From positions 186,001 to 250,000 of the forward strand of contig CAVTES010000005.1 of the NCBI GenBank assembly GCA_963733885.1: DNA of 64,000 nucleotides, given 5' to 3'. The translations under genes and the position numbers were made by a program. The notes beneath the pieces were generated by a model. The model worked only from the letters and a program-made list of their open reading frames with translations. It searched no databases and was not told where the DNA came from. Numbering within the stretch: position 1 is the stretch's first letter; each line of letters starts with the position of its first letter. The DNA comes from JACVRW01 sp963733885 (GTDB taxonomy: Bacteria > Actinomycetota > Thermoleophilia > Solirubrobacterales > Thermoleophilaceae). Of this stretch, positions 45,318 through 53,159 are shown one piece after another.

Positions 45318-46093
45318 GGCAGCACCAGCAAGTCGGCATGGTCGACGGTGACGGCGAGCTCCCCGGAGGCAGCTTGCGCCAAGCGCCGATCTCGGTAGGC
45401 GCCGGCGTCGGCGGCCAGCGCGGGCTCCTGCTCGCAGGCGGCGGCGACCCACCCGCCGAACCACTCGGCCGCCAGGTCGGCGTGGGCCGCATCGAGTCGC
45501 CAGGGGCTCGGCCGGACGAGGACTTCGGCGCCGAGCTCCCCGGCGGCGGCGGCGACAGCGTCTGGGCCGAGCAGGCCCCCGCGGCGCTGGTGCGCGTTGA
45601 ACGCGGCGCCGATGCGAGCGTCCAGGGGATCCGCCGGACTCAGCGTGACGCGACCGACAACGGTCAGCGTGAGCAGCATCGGACACCCGGTGCAGGCGCG
45701 GAGCATCCGCCCCAGCCCGTCCGCCGTTAGGAGGTCGAGCAGCGCCGAGGCGGTAATGAGGCTCGCACCGGCGAGATCGCGCGGCGTCAGGCGCGTGATG
45801 TCGGACCGCCTCACCTCGACGGTGACCGCTGCAGGGTCCGGCGGGGCGGCGGCGAGCTTCAGCAGGCCCGCGTCCCGGTCGTGCACCGCCCAGTGCTGCT
45901 GCCCGGGCAGCCGCGGCGCAAGCCAGCGGCCCATCGCGCCGCTGCCGCCGCCGAGGTCGTGGATCAGGAGGCGGCCGGCCGCGGGGAGATACTGCCGGAG
46001 GAGCTCGGCGAGCTCGGCGGAGCGCGCCGCCGCGTCGGCCGGCTCGCGCAGGACGAGCCACCCCGGGCTGACCCGGACGGCGGTTGCGCTCAT
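45314..46093 (-). CDS. Methyltransferase of the small-molecule type
   Basis: A 259-residue protein. LLIHDLGGGSGAMGRWLAPR is a SAM-binding motif I, followed by WAVHDRDAGLLKLA and the later VEVRRSDITRLTPRD. The C-terminal region with RRGGLLGPDAVAAAAGEL is consistent with class I small-molecule methyltransferases. Substrate is unknown. Overlaps GT4 upstream and the flippase downstream by 4 bases each. Confidence 0.7.
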   Translation of the reverse strand: MSATAVRVSPGWLVLREPADAAARSAELAELLRQYLPAAGRLLIHDLGGGSGAMGRWLAPRLPGQQHWAVHDRDAGLLKLAAAPPDPAAVTVEVRRSDITRLTPRDLAGASLITASALLDLLTADGLGRMLRACTGCPMLLTLTVVGRVTLSPADPLDARIGAAFNAHQRRGGLLGPDAVAAAAGELGAEVLVRPSPWRLDAAHADLAAEWFGGWVAAACEQEPALAADAGAYRDRRLAQAASGELAVTVDHADLLVLP

Positions 46094-47196
46094 CGCGCCG
46101 CTCCCGTGAGCCCGGTGACGCCGTCCGCGCTCATCACGACCCCCGCCAGGGCATCGGCGACGACGGACGCCGTGGCCGCCCACGGGCGCAACTTCGCGCG
46201 CCGCTCGCGCGCCGCACGCCGTAGGCGATCGCGCAGCTGGGCATCCTCGAGCCAGGCGCGCAGCGCGGCGCCGAGGGCCGTCGGGTCGCCAGGCGGGACC
46301 AGCAGCCCCGGCCGCACGCCGTCCTCCCCGTGCCCGAGGGCCTCGGTCACTCCGCCGACCTCGGTGGCGAGGACCGGTAGGCCGCGGGCCAGGGCCTCGG
46401 TGACGACCATGCCATACGTCTCGGCGTGTGAGGGGAGCACGAGCAGGTCGGCGGCGGCGTACGCGCGGTCCAGCTCCACGCCGGTGCGCGGCCCCGAAAA
46501 GCCCACCCGGTCCCGCAGCACGTCTTCCCACGCGCGGCGGCGCACGCGGTCCGCGAACGCCGGTGCACGGTCCAGGCTGCCCACGCAAGCGCAGCGCCAG
46601 CACAGGTCGGCCACCGTCGCGAGGGCGTCGAGCAGGACGTCGTGTCCCTTGGCGGGTGTCACCGCAGCGACGCAGAGCAGCGCGTCGCCTGCCGTGGTCC
46701 CCGACGCCAGCCCGGCGGCGTCGACGCCGGGCTCGGCCACGTGCACCCGCTCGGCCCCCAGCCCGTACAGCTCCCCGAGCCGGCGCCGGGACCATTCGCT
46801 GGTCGTGACGACGGCCACAGCCGCCGCGAGCACCTCGCGCTCGCGCGCCCGGACCGCGCCGGCCTCGTCGTCCGGCGGGCAGTGGCCGAGCGGCATGTGC
46901 ACGAGCACAACCTGCCGCAGCCGGCGCCCCTGCGGCACGAGCGTTTCGGGGGCGGTGGACGCGATCAGCCCGTCGAGAAGCACCACGGCGCCATCCGGAA
47001 TGCGCCGGACGGCGCGCGCGAGGGCGGCGTGCCCCGCCTCGCCGGGCCGCGGCCAGGCGCCGGGCAGCGCCTGCTCGTGCACCGCCCAGCCGAGCGCGGC
47101 GAGCCCTCGGCAGACTCGGCGGTCGTATGTGTTGCCACCGCTCGGCCGCGCCGGGTCGTCGATGTCCTCCGGGACGATCACGTGGACCTCGGTCAC
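46090..47196 (-). CDS. GT4-family glycosyltransferase
   Basis: A 368-residue GT-B retaining glycosyltransferase. The N-terminal acceptor half starts VHVIVPEDIDDPARPSGGNT; the nucleotide-sugar half has AAVTPAKGHDVLLDALATV and the donor motif SHAETYGMVVTEALARGLPV, then ATEVGGVTEALG. No export signal is seen, so it acts at the cytoplasmic face. The sugar is not known. It is coupled to both neighbours by 4-base overlaps. Confidence 0.85.
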   Translation of the reverse strand: MTEVHVIVPEDIDDPARPSGGNTYDRRVCRGLAALGWAVHEQALPGAWPRPGEAGHAALARAVRRIPDGAVVLLDGLIASTAPETLVPQGRRLRQVVLVHMPLGHCPPDDEAGAVRAREREVLAAAVAVVTTSEWSRRRLGELYGLGAERVHVAEPGVDAAGLASGTTAGDALLCVAAVTPAKGHDVLLDALATVADLCWRCACVGSLDRAPAFADRVRRRAWEDVLRDRVGFSGPRTGVELDRAYAAADLLVLPSHAETYGMVVTEALARGLPVLATEVGGVTEALGHGEDGVRPGLLVPPGDPTALGAALRAWLEDAQLRDRLRRAARERRAKLRPWAATASVVADALAGVVMSADGVTGLTGAAR

Positions 47197-47591
47197 AGCG
47201 GCCGCTCATAGCTCGCCCACGCGACGTGGGACTCGTGCAGCGTTATCACCAGCCCATCGAGCTCCCGCGCGCCGTCGCCCAGGGCGCCGGCCCGCGCGCG
47301 GTCAGCGAGTCGGTCCGCGATGACCCGGGCGAGCGCCTCGCTGGTGGTGTTCATGCCCGCGAACTCCGCCTCCTCGTCGAGGTTGCGATAGGTGAGCTCG
47401 CCCACCACGGCGCGCAGCACCTCGGCCGCGCGGCCGATGTCGACCACGATGCCGTCCGAGTCGAGGGTCGCTCGCCGGAAGGTGGCGTCGACGACGTACG
47501 TCGCGCCGTGCAGGCGCTGCGCGGGCCCGAACACCTCGCCGCGCAGGCTGTGGGCGATCATCAGGTGGTCGCGGATGGTCACGCTGAACAC
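47193..47591 (-). CDS. 6-pyruvoyl/6-carboxytetrahydropterin synthase-family protein with altered catalytic residues
   Basis: A 132-residue T-fold protein of the PTPS/QueD family. H14 (IAHSL) and H28 (RLHGA) of the zinc site remain, but the third ligand of the HGH motif is Ala30, the position of the catalytic Cys is Ala24, and the LDH dyad is LDE (NLDEEAEFAGMNTT). E117 (TLHESHVAW) is retained. It therefore probably does not do the standard reaction, although the fold and substrate pocket may be kept for a pterin or purine-derived compound. The GTG start is 3 bases from the dehydrogenase stop. Confidence 0.8.
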   Translation of the reverse strand: MFSVTIRDHLMIAHSLRGEVFGPAQRLHGATYVVDATFRRATLDSDGIVVDIGRAAEVLRAVVGELTYRNLDEEAEFAGMNTTSEALARVIADRLADRARAGALGDGARELDGLVITLHESHVAWASYERPL

Positions 47592-47594
47592 GCG

Positions 47595-48575
47595 CTAGGT
47601 CCCGTCGTAGGTGATGGTGTGGCAGAGCGCCGGCAGGCTCCCCGCCGCCAGGCGCGCCATGACGGCAGGCAGCTCGTCGAAGCGCGACTCGCCGGTCACG
47701 ACCACATCGAAGGCGGGGTCGCGCAGCAGGTCGAGGGCCAGGGCCAGCCTGTCGGCCGTCGTGCGGCGCGTGCTCCGGGCCGGGGACACCGTCCCGACCT
47801 GGCTGGCGCGCAGGCCGAGGCGGCCCACGTGGAACGCGCCGCCCAGGGAGAGCCGCACCTCGGCGTCGCCGTACCAGCTGAGGTCGATCACCGTGCCCTC
47901 GGGCGCGAGCAGGTCCAGCGAGCACTGGAGCCCGGCGGACGTCGCGCTCGTGTGCACGACCAGGTCGCATCCGTCGGCGGCGTCGTCCGGCCGCGCGAAG
48001 CCCGCCCCGAGCGCCGCCGCGACCTCGGCCCGTGACACGTCTACGTCGACGAGCGTGACCTCGACCGCCGGGAACCGGGCGAGCAGGCGGGCGACGCAGC
48101 AGCCAACCATCCCGGCGCCGACGACGGCGATGCGGTCGCCAACCATGGGAGCCGCGTCCCAAAGGGCGTTGACGGCGGTTTCGACGGTGCCGGCGAGCAC
48201 GGCGCGCGCTGGCGGCATGTCGTCGGGCACGACGGTCACGGCGCTGGCCGGCACCACGTAGGCCGTCTGGTGGGGATACAGGCAAAAGACCGTGCGGCCG
48301 CGCAGCTCCGGCGGCCCGTGCTCGACGGCGCCGACGTTGAGGTAGCCGTACTTGACCGGTCCCGGGAAGTCCCCCTCCTGGAAGGGCGCGCGCATCGTCA
48401 CGTACTGGCTCGGCGGCACGCCGCCCCGGAAGACCAGTGCCTCGGTGCCGCGGCTGACGCCGGACCGCAGCGTGCGGACCACCACGTCGCCGCTGCCCGG
48501 CTCGGGCAGCGCGACCTGCCGGATCTCCGCGCACCCGGGGCCCCGCAGCCAGAACGCGTGCGCCTCGTCGAGCAC
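47595..48575 (-). CDS. Zinc-type medium-chain alcohol dehydrogenase, first gene of the operon
   Basis: A 326-residue MDR-family oxidoreductase. GVSRGTEALVFRGGVPPSQY resembles the BchC-like/zinc-alcohol dehydrogenase branch, and the NAD(P)-binding motif is GDRIAVVGAGMVGCCVARLL. The catalytic zinc cysteine is replaced in the usual C-G-T segment (GVSRGTE), so metal use is uncertain. It probably oxidises or reduces a hydroxyl of the cluster intermediate. The GTG start has an ECF-type promoter motif 40-64 bases upstream. Confidence 0.75.
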   Translation of the reverse strand: MLDEAHAFWLRGPGCAEIRQVALPEPGSGDVVVRTLRSGVSRGTEALVFRGGVPPSQYVTMRAPFQEGDFPGPVKYGYLNVGAVEHGPPELRGRTVFCLYPHQTAYVVPASAVTVVPDDMPPARAVLAGTVETAVNALWDAAPMVGDRIAVVGAGMVGCCVARLLARFPAVEVTLVDVDVSRAEVAAALGAGFARPDDAADGCDLVVHTSATSAGLQCSLDLLAPEGTVIDLSWYGDAEVRLSLGGAFHVGRLGLRASQVGTVSPARSTRRTTADRLALALDLLRDPAFDVVVTGESRFDELPAVMARLAAGSLPALCHTITYDGT

Positions 48576-48614
48576 GGCCTATGCGTCGACTTCGTCCAGC
48601 ATCGGTCTGTGTGG

Positions 48615-48639
48615 TACGTGGGCCGGCCCTGGGATGTTC
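48615..48639 (-). promoter_or_regulatory. GAAC-N17-CGTA promoter-like motif of the eight-gene operon
   Basis: On the minus strand GTGAAC (GAAC at 48636-48639) and CGTA (48615-48618) are 17 bases apart, the spacing of ECF promoters with a -35 AAC core. A transcript would start about 32 bases before the dehydrogenase GTG. The same GAAC-N17-CGTA pattern is found before the adjacent sigma gene. Confidence 0.5.
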
Positions 48640-48705
48640 ACATTTCCCAGACGCCTGCCGGTGCGATCCTACCCCGAGCGCGCCGGGTTCGCGCGAGCCG
48701 CGCCC

Positions 48706-49443
48706 TCAGTTGCGCAGCGAGCCAGCCAGCACCGTCGGTCCGCGATCGCCCCCTCGATCGGGGTTCCGGGTCACGACCATGCGGTGGTAGTCGCCCGGCC
48801 GCACCGCCGCCGTGAAGTACGCCTGTGCTCGTCCGTCGCGATCGGGCCAGAAGGTGCCGCCGCTCACCCAGCCGCCGTCGGCGCGGATGCACCACACCTC
48901 GTATTGGGAGCCCGCCGGCAGCCCCTCCGTCTCGAGCCTGATCCCCGTGCCCGCCGGCACCTCGCCGAGCTGCGCCGTGGCGGAGCCTGAACCGCCGGCC
49001 ATCGGGTTCAGCGACACGCTCGCGTACGCGGGCCTCCCACTCTCATCGCCGGGCAGGAAGAGGGCGAGCGCCACCACGAGAGCAACGAGGCCGGCGGCGG
49101 CGACCGCGAGCGGCCGGCGAAGCGCGGGGGGGCCGGATGCCGCGCCAGAGCGCCGGCCGAAACGAACGCCCAGCCGCGGCCGGCTCGATGCCGCCAGCTC
49201 CCTCCGTTCCCGAGCGAAGCGGTCCAGCACCGCCTCCTCGACGTGTGGCGACAGCGACGGCGGCGGCACGTCGGCAGGCACGATCCGGTCGAGCAGTCCG
49301 GACAGCGCCACCAGGCGGTCGACCTCGGGTCCGCAATGCGGGCAGACGGCCACGTGGCGGCGCATCTCCTCCATCTCGTCCGGCTCGAGCGCGCCCAGCG
49401 CGTAGCCCCCGACGAGCGATCCGTGGGTGGGGCAGTCGCTCAT
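48706..49443 (-). CDS. RskA-type zinc anti-sigma factor
   Basis: A 245-residue single-pass membrane anti-sigma factor. The zinc anti-sigma motif HX3CX2C is present as H30, C34, C37 (MRRHVAVCPHCGPEV). A membrane helix (LAVAAAGLVALVVALALFLP) follows near residue 115, and the outer domain has QYEVWCIRADGGWVSGGTF and the ending RMVVTRNPDRGGDRGPTVL. It should hold the overlapping sigma factor inactive until a signal. About 130 bases separate it from the pterin-like operon. Confidence 0.85.
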   Translation of the reverse strand: MSDCPTHGSLVGGYALGALEPDEMEEMRRHVAVCPHCGPEVDRLVALSGLLDRIVPADVPPPSLSPHVEEAVLDRFARERRELAASSRPRLGVRFGRRSGAASGPPALRRPLAVAAAGLVALVVALALFLPGDESGRPAYASVSLNPMAGGSGSATAQLGEVPAGTGIRLETEGLPAGSQYEVWCIRADGGWVSGGTFWPDRDGRAQAYFTAAVRPGDYHRMVVTRNPDRGGDRGPTVLAGSLRN

Positions 49444-49988
49444 CCGGCCAGCTCCATCTCGTCCAGGATCAGGCGGAGGCTCCGCAGGGCGTATGAGGTG
49501 CGGCTCTTCACCGTCCCGAGCGGGATGCCCTTCCGCTGGGCGATCTCGCGCAACGTCAGCCCGCCGTAGTGCGCCAGCCGGATCACCTCGCGGTGCTCCG
49601 GGGACAGCCGTGCCAGCGCCGCCGCCACCTGCCAGCGCAGCACCGCCTCCTCCAGCGTGCGGTCGAGCTCGGCAGGGCTCTCGGGCTCAGTGCCCTCGGC
49701 CACGCCGGGGCGCACCGCCGCGCGCCGCCGGGCGTCCACCACTCGGTTGCGCGCGATCGAGTACAGCCAGGTACGGACGCTCGCGCGCCGGGGGTCGTAA
49801 TCGCTCGCGTGGCGCCATGCCCGCGCGAAGACGTCCTGCACCACCTCCTCAGCCAGTTCGCGGTCACCGAGCGCATTGCAGGCGAACCCGAACAGCTGGC
49901 CGGAATAGCGCCGGTACAGCTCCCGGAGCTCGTCACCGCTGTCGTCGCGAGGCAGCCGCTCGACCAGCGTGGCATCGCTCGGGGCCAT
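49440..49988 (-). CDS. ECF RNA polymerase sigma factor, SigK-like
   Basis: A 182-residue sigma factor. Region 2: YRRYSGQLFGFACNALGD, AEEVVQDVFARAWRHA, RTWLYSIARNRVVDARRR. Region 4: LSPEHREVIRLAHYGGLTLR and the helix-turn-helix AQRKGIPLGTVKSRTSYAL. It is a second copy of the pair at 9-10 kb, here beside the eight-gene operon. The promoter motif at 50001-50025 suggests autoregulation. Confidence 0.9.
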   Translation of the reverse strand: MAPSDATLVERLPRDDSGDELRELYRRYSGQLFGFACNALGDRELAEEVVQDVFARAWRHASDYDPRRASVRTWLYSIARNRVVDARRRAAVRPGVAEGTEPESPAELDRTLEEAVLRWQVAAALARLSPEHREVIRLAHYGGLTLREIAQRKGIPLGTVKSRTSYALRSLRLILDEMELAG

Positions 49989-50000
49989 GCAGCAACGCTA

Positions 50001-50025
50001 TACGCGCGGCGCGCCCCGGCGGTTC
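50001..50025 (-). promoter_or_regulatory. GAAC-N17-CGTA promoter-like motif of the sigma gene
   Basis: GAAC (50022-50025 on the plus-strand complement) and CGTA (50001-50004) are separated by exactly 17 bases, as in the operon promoter. The predicted start would be within about 5 bases of the sigma ATG, giving a nearly leaderless transcript. The two sites share no other notable sequence. Confidence 0.5.
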
Positions 50026-50036
50026 GGAGCGCCGGC

Positions 50037-51044
50037 ATGCGTACCTTTCGTGCGGTGCCCCTCGCGACCCTCGGCGACTCGTTCCAGTCGTTCTTCGACG
50101 CAGTCGACGACTTCCTCTCGAACCTGGCGTCGGTCCGCCTGGTCCCGTTCGTCCTGGCGCTCCTCTTCTTCACCGCCTACCTGACCCTTCGGGCGCGAGC
50201 CAGCTTCAACATACTGCGCGCCGCCTACCCCACCGAGCGCTTCCAGTTCCGCGAGATCTGGGGCGCTTACTTCGCCGGCTACGGCTTCAACGCCGTGATC
50301 CCGGCGCGCGGCGGCGACGTGGTGCGTCTGTTCCTCACCAAGACCTCGATCCCGAACTCGAGCTATCCCGCGGTGGCGGCGAGCTTCGTCACCGAGCTCG
50401 GGTTCGACATCGCGATGGGCTCGCTCATCCTCATCTTCGCCTTCACCCAGGGCGTCTTCCCCAAGCCCCCGGACTTCGCGAGCCTGAACGCGTTCGATCT
50501 CTCGTTCCTGGCCCAGCACCCGCGCTTCACGCTCTTTCTGCTGACGGCTCTCGCGCTCGCGACGCTTCTCGCCTTCGCGCTCCTGAGCGTGCGTGTGCGG
50601 GAGTTCTGGGAGCGCGTCAAGCAGGGCTTCACGATCCTGCGCGACAGGCGCCGTTACCTACACGAGGTGTTCGCCGTGCAGTTCGCCGGGTGGCTGTTCA
50701 GGTTCGCGGCGTTCTGGGCCCTGCTCGAGGCGTTCAACGTGGGCGGCTCGGTGAAGAACGTGCTGCTCGTGCTGGGCGTGAACGCCGTGTCGGCGGCCGT
50801 CCCATTCACGCCGCAGGGCGCCGGCGTGCAGCAGGCGCTGCTCGTGCAGGTGTTCAGCGGCGCGGCCGCCGGCTCCACGGTGGCCGCGTACTCGGTCGGG
50901 CAGCAGATCGCGATCGGCGCGCTCACGTTCGGCATAGGGTTCACCGCGCTCGTGTTCATCTTCCGGGTGCGGAGCTTCAAGGAGGTGATCGCGTTGGGTC
51001 GCGAGGACCGAGCGAAGGACGGAAAGGAGCCCTCGACCGCCTAG
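50037..51044 (+). CDS. Lysylphosphatidylglycerol synthase TM-family (UPF0104) membrane protein
   Basis: A 335-residue polytopic membrane protein, related to the flippase-like protein of the operon. Landmarks are FAGYGFNAVIPARGGDVVRL, YPAVAASFVTELGFDIAMGS and FTPQGAGVQQALLV. It starts 48 bases from the divergent sigma gene. A lipid-transport role is inferred from the family. Confidence 0.8.
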   Translation: MRTFRAVPLATLGDSFQSFFDAVDDFLSNLASVRLVPFVLALLFFTAYLTLRARASFNILRAAYPTERFQFREIWGAYFAGYGFNAVIPARGGDVVRLFLTKTSIPNSSYPAVAASFVTELGFDIAMGSLILIFAFTQGVFPKPPDFASLNAFDLSFLAQHPRFTLFLLTALALATLLAFALLSVRVREFWERVKQGFTILRDRRRYLHEVFAVQFAGWLFRFAAFWALLEAFNVGGSVKNVLLVLGVNAVSAAVPFTPQGAGVQQALLVQVFSGAAAGSTVAAYSVGQQIAIGALTFGIGFTALVFIFRVRSFKEVIALGREDRAKDGKEPSTA

Positions 51045-51061
51045 ATATCTAGACTCAGAGC

Positions 51062-51343
51062 ATGTCTTCGGAAGACCCCTTCGGCGGCCTGTTCGGCGAT
51101 CCAGACGAGTTGCGGCGGCGCATGGCGGAGTTCGCGGAGCAGATGCAGGGTGCCCAGCGGGTGGCCTGGGCGGACAACGCGATCAAGCTGGCCGTGGACA
51201 TGACTGTCGCCGGCCTCCAGCGCATGAATCTCCAGGGCAACGCCGAGCAACAGTCCCGCGACCTGCTTCAAGCGATGCGGCTGATGTTCCCCGAGGCCGT
51301 GATCCTCGTCCGGGAGGCGCGGGAGGGATTCGGCACCAGCTAG
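51062..51343 (+). CDS. Conserved small protein of unknown function
   Basis: A 93-residue, mostly helical protein starting SSEDPFGGLFGDPDELRRRM, with AFEFAEQMQGAQ-like helical repeats (MAEFAEQMQGAQRVAWADNA) and a hydrophobic C-terminal FPEAVILVREA. No family recognised. Translation probably follows the upstream membrane protein (17-base gap). Confidence 0.6.
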   Translation: MSSEDPFGGLFGDPDELRRRMAEFAEQMQGAQRVAWADNAIKLAVDMTVAGLQRMNLQGNAEQQSRDLLQAMRLMFPEAVILVREAREGFGTS

Positions 51344-51351
51344 CCGAGGGA

Positions 51352-51822
51352 GTGCTGCGCGATATTGTCGCGCCCGTGCGCATCGCGGAGGTGATGACCC
51401 AGGGCGTCGTGACTGCCGAGAGCGGCGACAGCCTGCGCCGCGTCGGCGAGCTGATGCGGGACCACAACGTCGGCTCGGTGGTCGTCTGCGAGAACGCGCG
51501 GCCGATGGGCGTGATCACCGACCGTGACCTCGCCCTCGCCGTCGTGGCGGACAGGGTCGACGCCGGTGACGTGGCCGGCTCCCACGCCTCGCGGCCGCTC
51601 GTGACCGGCGAGGTCGAGATGGACATCGAGGAGGCGGTGGCGCTGATGATCCAGCATCGGATCCGCCGCCTGCCGGTCACGCAGGGGGAGGAGCTCGTCG
51701 GCATCGTGACGATCGACGACCTCGCTGTGCGCGCCGGCGATCTTCACCAGGCCCAGCGGATCACCGCCGAGGTGGCGAAGGCCGCGCTGCCCGAGTTCTA
51801 CTTCCACCAGCGGGGCGGCTGA
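51352..51822 (+). CDS. CBS-domain pair protein
   Basis: A 156-residue protein consisting of two CBS domains (VAESVMT-like start VRIAEVMTQGVVTAESGDSL; GVITDRDLALAVVADRVDAG; the second ends LVGIVTIDDLAVRAG). Such Bateman modules bind adenosine nucleotides and regulate partner proteins. No effector domain is fused, so it probably acts in trans. The start may be GTG 51352 or GTG 51376. Confidence 0.85.
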   Translation: MLRDIVAPVRIAEVMTQGVVTAESGDSLRRVGELMRDHNVGSVVVCENARPMGVITDRDLALAVVADRVDAGDVAGSHASRPLVTGEVEMDIEEAVALMIQHRIRRLPVTQGEELVGIVTIDDLAVRAGDLHQAQRITAEVAKAALPEFYFHQRGG

Positions 51823-51826
51823 CAGG

Positions 51827-52018
51827 ATGGCGCCGCTGACTGCGGACCAGCTCCGTACACGCAGGCGCGTGGAGAGCGTGATCCGCGTGATCGCCCCCGC
51901 GCTCGATCTCGTGCTGGCGGCGGGCGACCGGATTTCGCGGGTGGTCGAGCCCGAGGACGTGGAGTACTACCCGCCGCGCGTCACGCGCGGCGCTGAGACG
52001 ACGCCCGAGCGCCGGTGA
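51827..52018 (+). CDS. Small hypothetical protein
   Basis: A 63-residue protein with a helix RTRRRVESVIRVIAPALDLV and a charged C-terminus. It is too short for a family assignment. It overlaps the next gene by 4 bases and follows the CBS gene by 4 bases, which supports its being real. Confidence 0.5.
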   Translation: MAPLTADQLRTRRRVESVIRVIAPALDLVLAAGDRISRVVEPEDVEYYPPRVTRGAETTPERR

Positions 52019-52941
52019 CGGGCGACGAGCAGCTCCAGTGGGAGGCCCGCTTCGGCCGGCCGGCTGCGCTCGCGGCCTTCGCCGCCGCGGTCCTGCTCCT
52101 CGCCGGCACGGTGATCCTCCAGACCATGCTGGAGGACCGCCGCGGGGTTGAGGCTCTGGCCGACTTCCTCCTCTCCGTCGACGAGTCGCCCAGCTCGCTG
52201 ATCCTCCAGTCGGTCGTGCAGGCGCTGGCCGCACTGTGCCTGATCCCCGTCTTCTACTACCTGTTCCGGGCGACCATCCATCGCGCCCCGCAGATCCCGC
52301 GCTGGTTCGTCTACCTCATCTTTGCCGGCCCGATCCTGTACGCGATCTCGCAGGTGTTCGGCGCCGTCGAGCGCATCGACGTGGCGGAGATGTTCGCCGA
52401 CGAGAACTACACGCTCGACGATCCCGACCCCGAGCGGCTGGCGGAGCAATGCCCGGCCATCCGCGGCGAGGTCGGGGACGACTGCGCGCAGGAGCTGCTC
52501 CAGCAGAACGCAAATCTGGCGGCCGCCCTCCCGAGCCTGATCGGCTCAGTCCTGGTCGCCTTCATGTACGTGATGGTGCCACTGCGGGCGCGCCGCGCCG
52601 GCCTGCTGAGCCCGTTGATGTCGATCCTGGGCGTGATCGCCGGGGTCCTGCTGGTGCTCCAGCTGGCGCCGCCGATGCCGATCGTGATCCAGGCCTTCTG
52701 GCTCGGGGCGATTGGGGTCCTTTACCTCGGCATCTGGCCCGGCGGACGCGGCCCCGCCTGGGAGAGCGGCGAGCCGGACCCCTGGCCGAGCGCGGCCGAG
52801 CGCCGCGGGCTGGGGCCTCCACGCAACGACGACGCGGGCGCGCCGGAGCCGGACACGCCGGGCGCACCCACCGCGCCCGCCGAGCCGGAGCCCGTTCCGG
52901 AGCGGCCGAGCTCCCGAAAGCGCAAGCGGAAGGGGAGCTAG
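52015..52941 (+). CDS. Membrane protein of unknown function
   Basis: A 308-residue protein with about five hydrophobic segments (AALAAFAAAVLLLAGTVILQ; ILQSVVQALAALCLIPVFYY; VYLIFAGPILYAISQVF; LPSLIGSVLVAFMYVMVPL; LGVIAGVLLVLQLAPPM) and a Pro-rich, charged C-terminal tail. No family recognised. Its stop codon falls in the left arm of the palindrome starting at 52938. Confidence 0.65.
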   Translation: MTGDEQLQWEARFGRPAALAAFAAAVLLLAGTVILQTMLEDRRGVEALADFLLSVDESPSSLILQSVVQALAALCLIPVFYYLFRATIHRAPQIPRWFVYLIFAGPILYAISQVFGAVERIDVAEMFADENYTLDDPDPERLAEQCPAIRGEVGDDCAQELLQQNANLAAALPSLIGSVLVAFMYVMVPLRARRAGLLSPLMSILGVIAGVLLVLQLAPPMPIVIQAFWLGAIGVLYLGIWPGGRGPAWESGEPDPWPSAAERRGLGPPRNDDAGAPEPDTPGAPTAPAEPEPVPERPSSRKRKRKGS

Positions 52942-53104
52942 TGACCTGAGTCGTCAGTTCGCGCGCACCTTCCCGGCGTCTGGACGCGCCTGGCGCCGCC
53001 CACGGGAATTGCCGATGCTTCGGCATCGACTCATCCCGTGTGCGTCGCCAGCCACGCCCAGCCGCTCGGGAAGCTGACGCCGAACTTCCGCCTCAGGTCA
53101 CTAG
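52938..53104. repeat. 167-bp nested palindrome with perfect 13-bp ends
   Basis: CTAGTGACCTGAG (52938-52950) and CTCAGGTCACTAG (53092-53104) are perfect inverted ends. Nested inside, CACGGGA pairs with TCCCGTG (53001-53007 with 53034-53040) and CGATGC/GCATCG form a hairpin with a UUCG loop (53013-53028); all share one centre near 53020.5. The remaining arm bases are largely complementary. The element touches the end of the membrane protein gene and lies beside the TnpB element, so it may be a palindromic mobile unit or an inverted duplication. Confidence 0.7.
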
Positions 53105-53108
53105 GCAC

Positions 53109-53140
53109 GGTGAGAGCGCCCCTCGCGGAGCGCTCTCGCC
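53109..53140 (-). terminator. GC-rich hairpin at the right end of the TnpB element
   Basis: GGTGAGAGCGC (53109-53119) pairs with GCGCTCTCGCC (53130-53140) over 11 bp with one wobble; the loop is 10 bases. It lies 20 bases beyond the TnpB stop, where an IS200/IS605-type right-end hairpin or a terminator is expected. Confidence 0.45.
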
Positions 53141-53159
53141 GCAGCTTCCGCCGGCCGGG

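Noticed and set aside
48629..48650. CTGGGA/TCCCAG terminator after the anti-sigma gene
   Set aside because: Stem of only 6 bp with a 10-base loop; it overlaps the more convincing promoter motif.
53019..53104. Superoxide dismutase fragment in the palindrome arm (FPSGWAWL)
   Set aside because: Too short, and the match is a common pattern; no flanking dismutase sequence.
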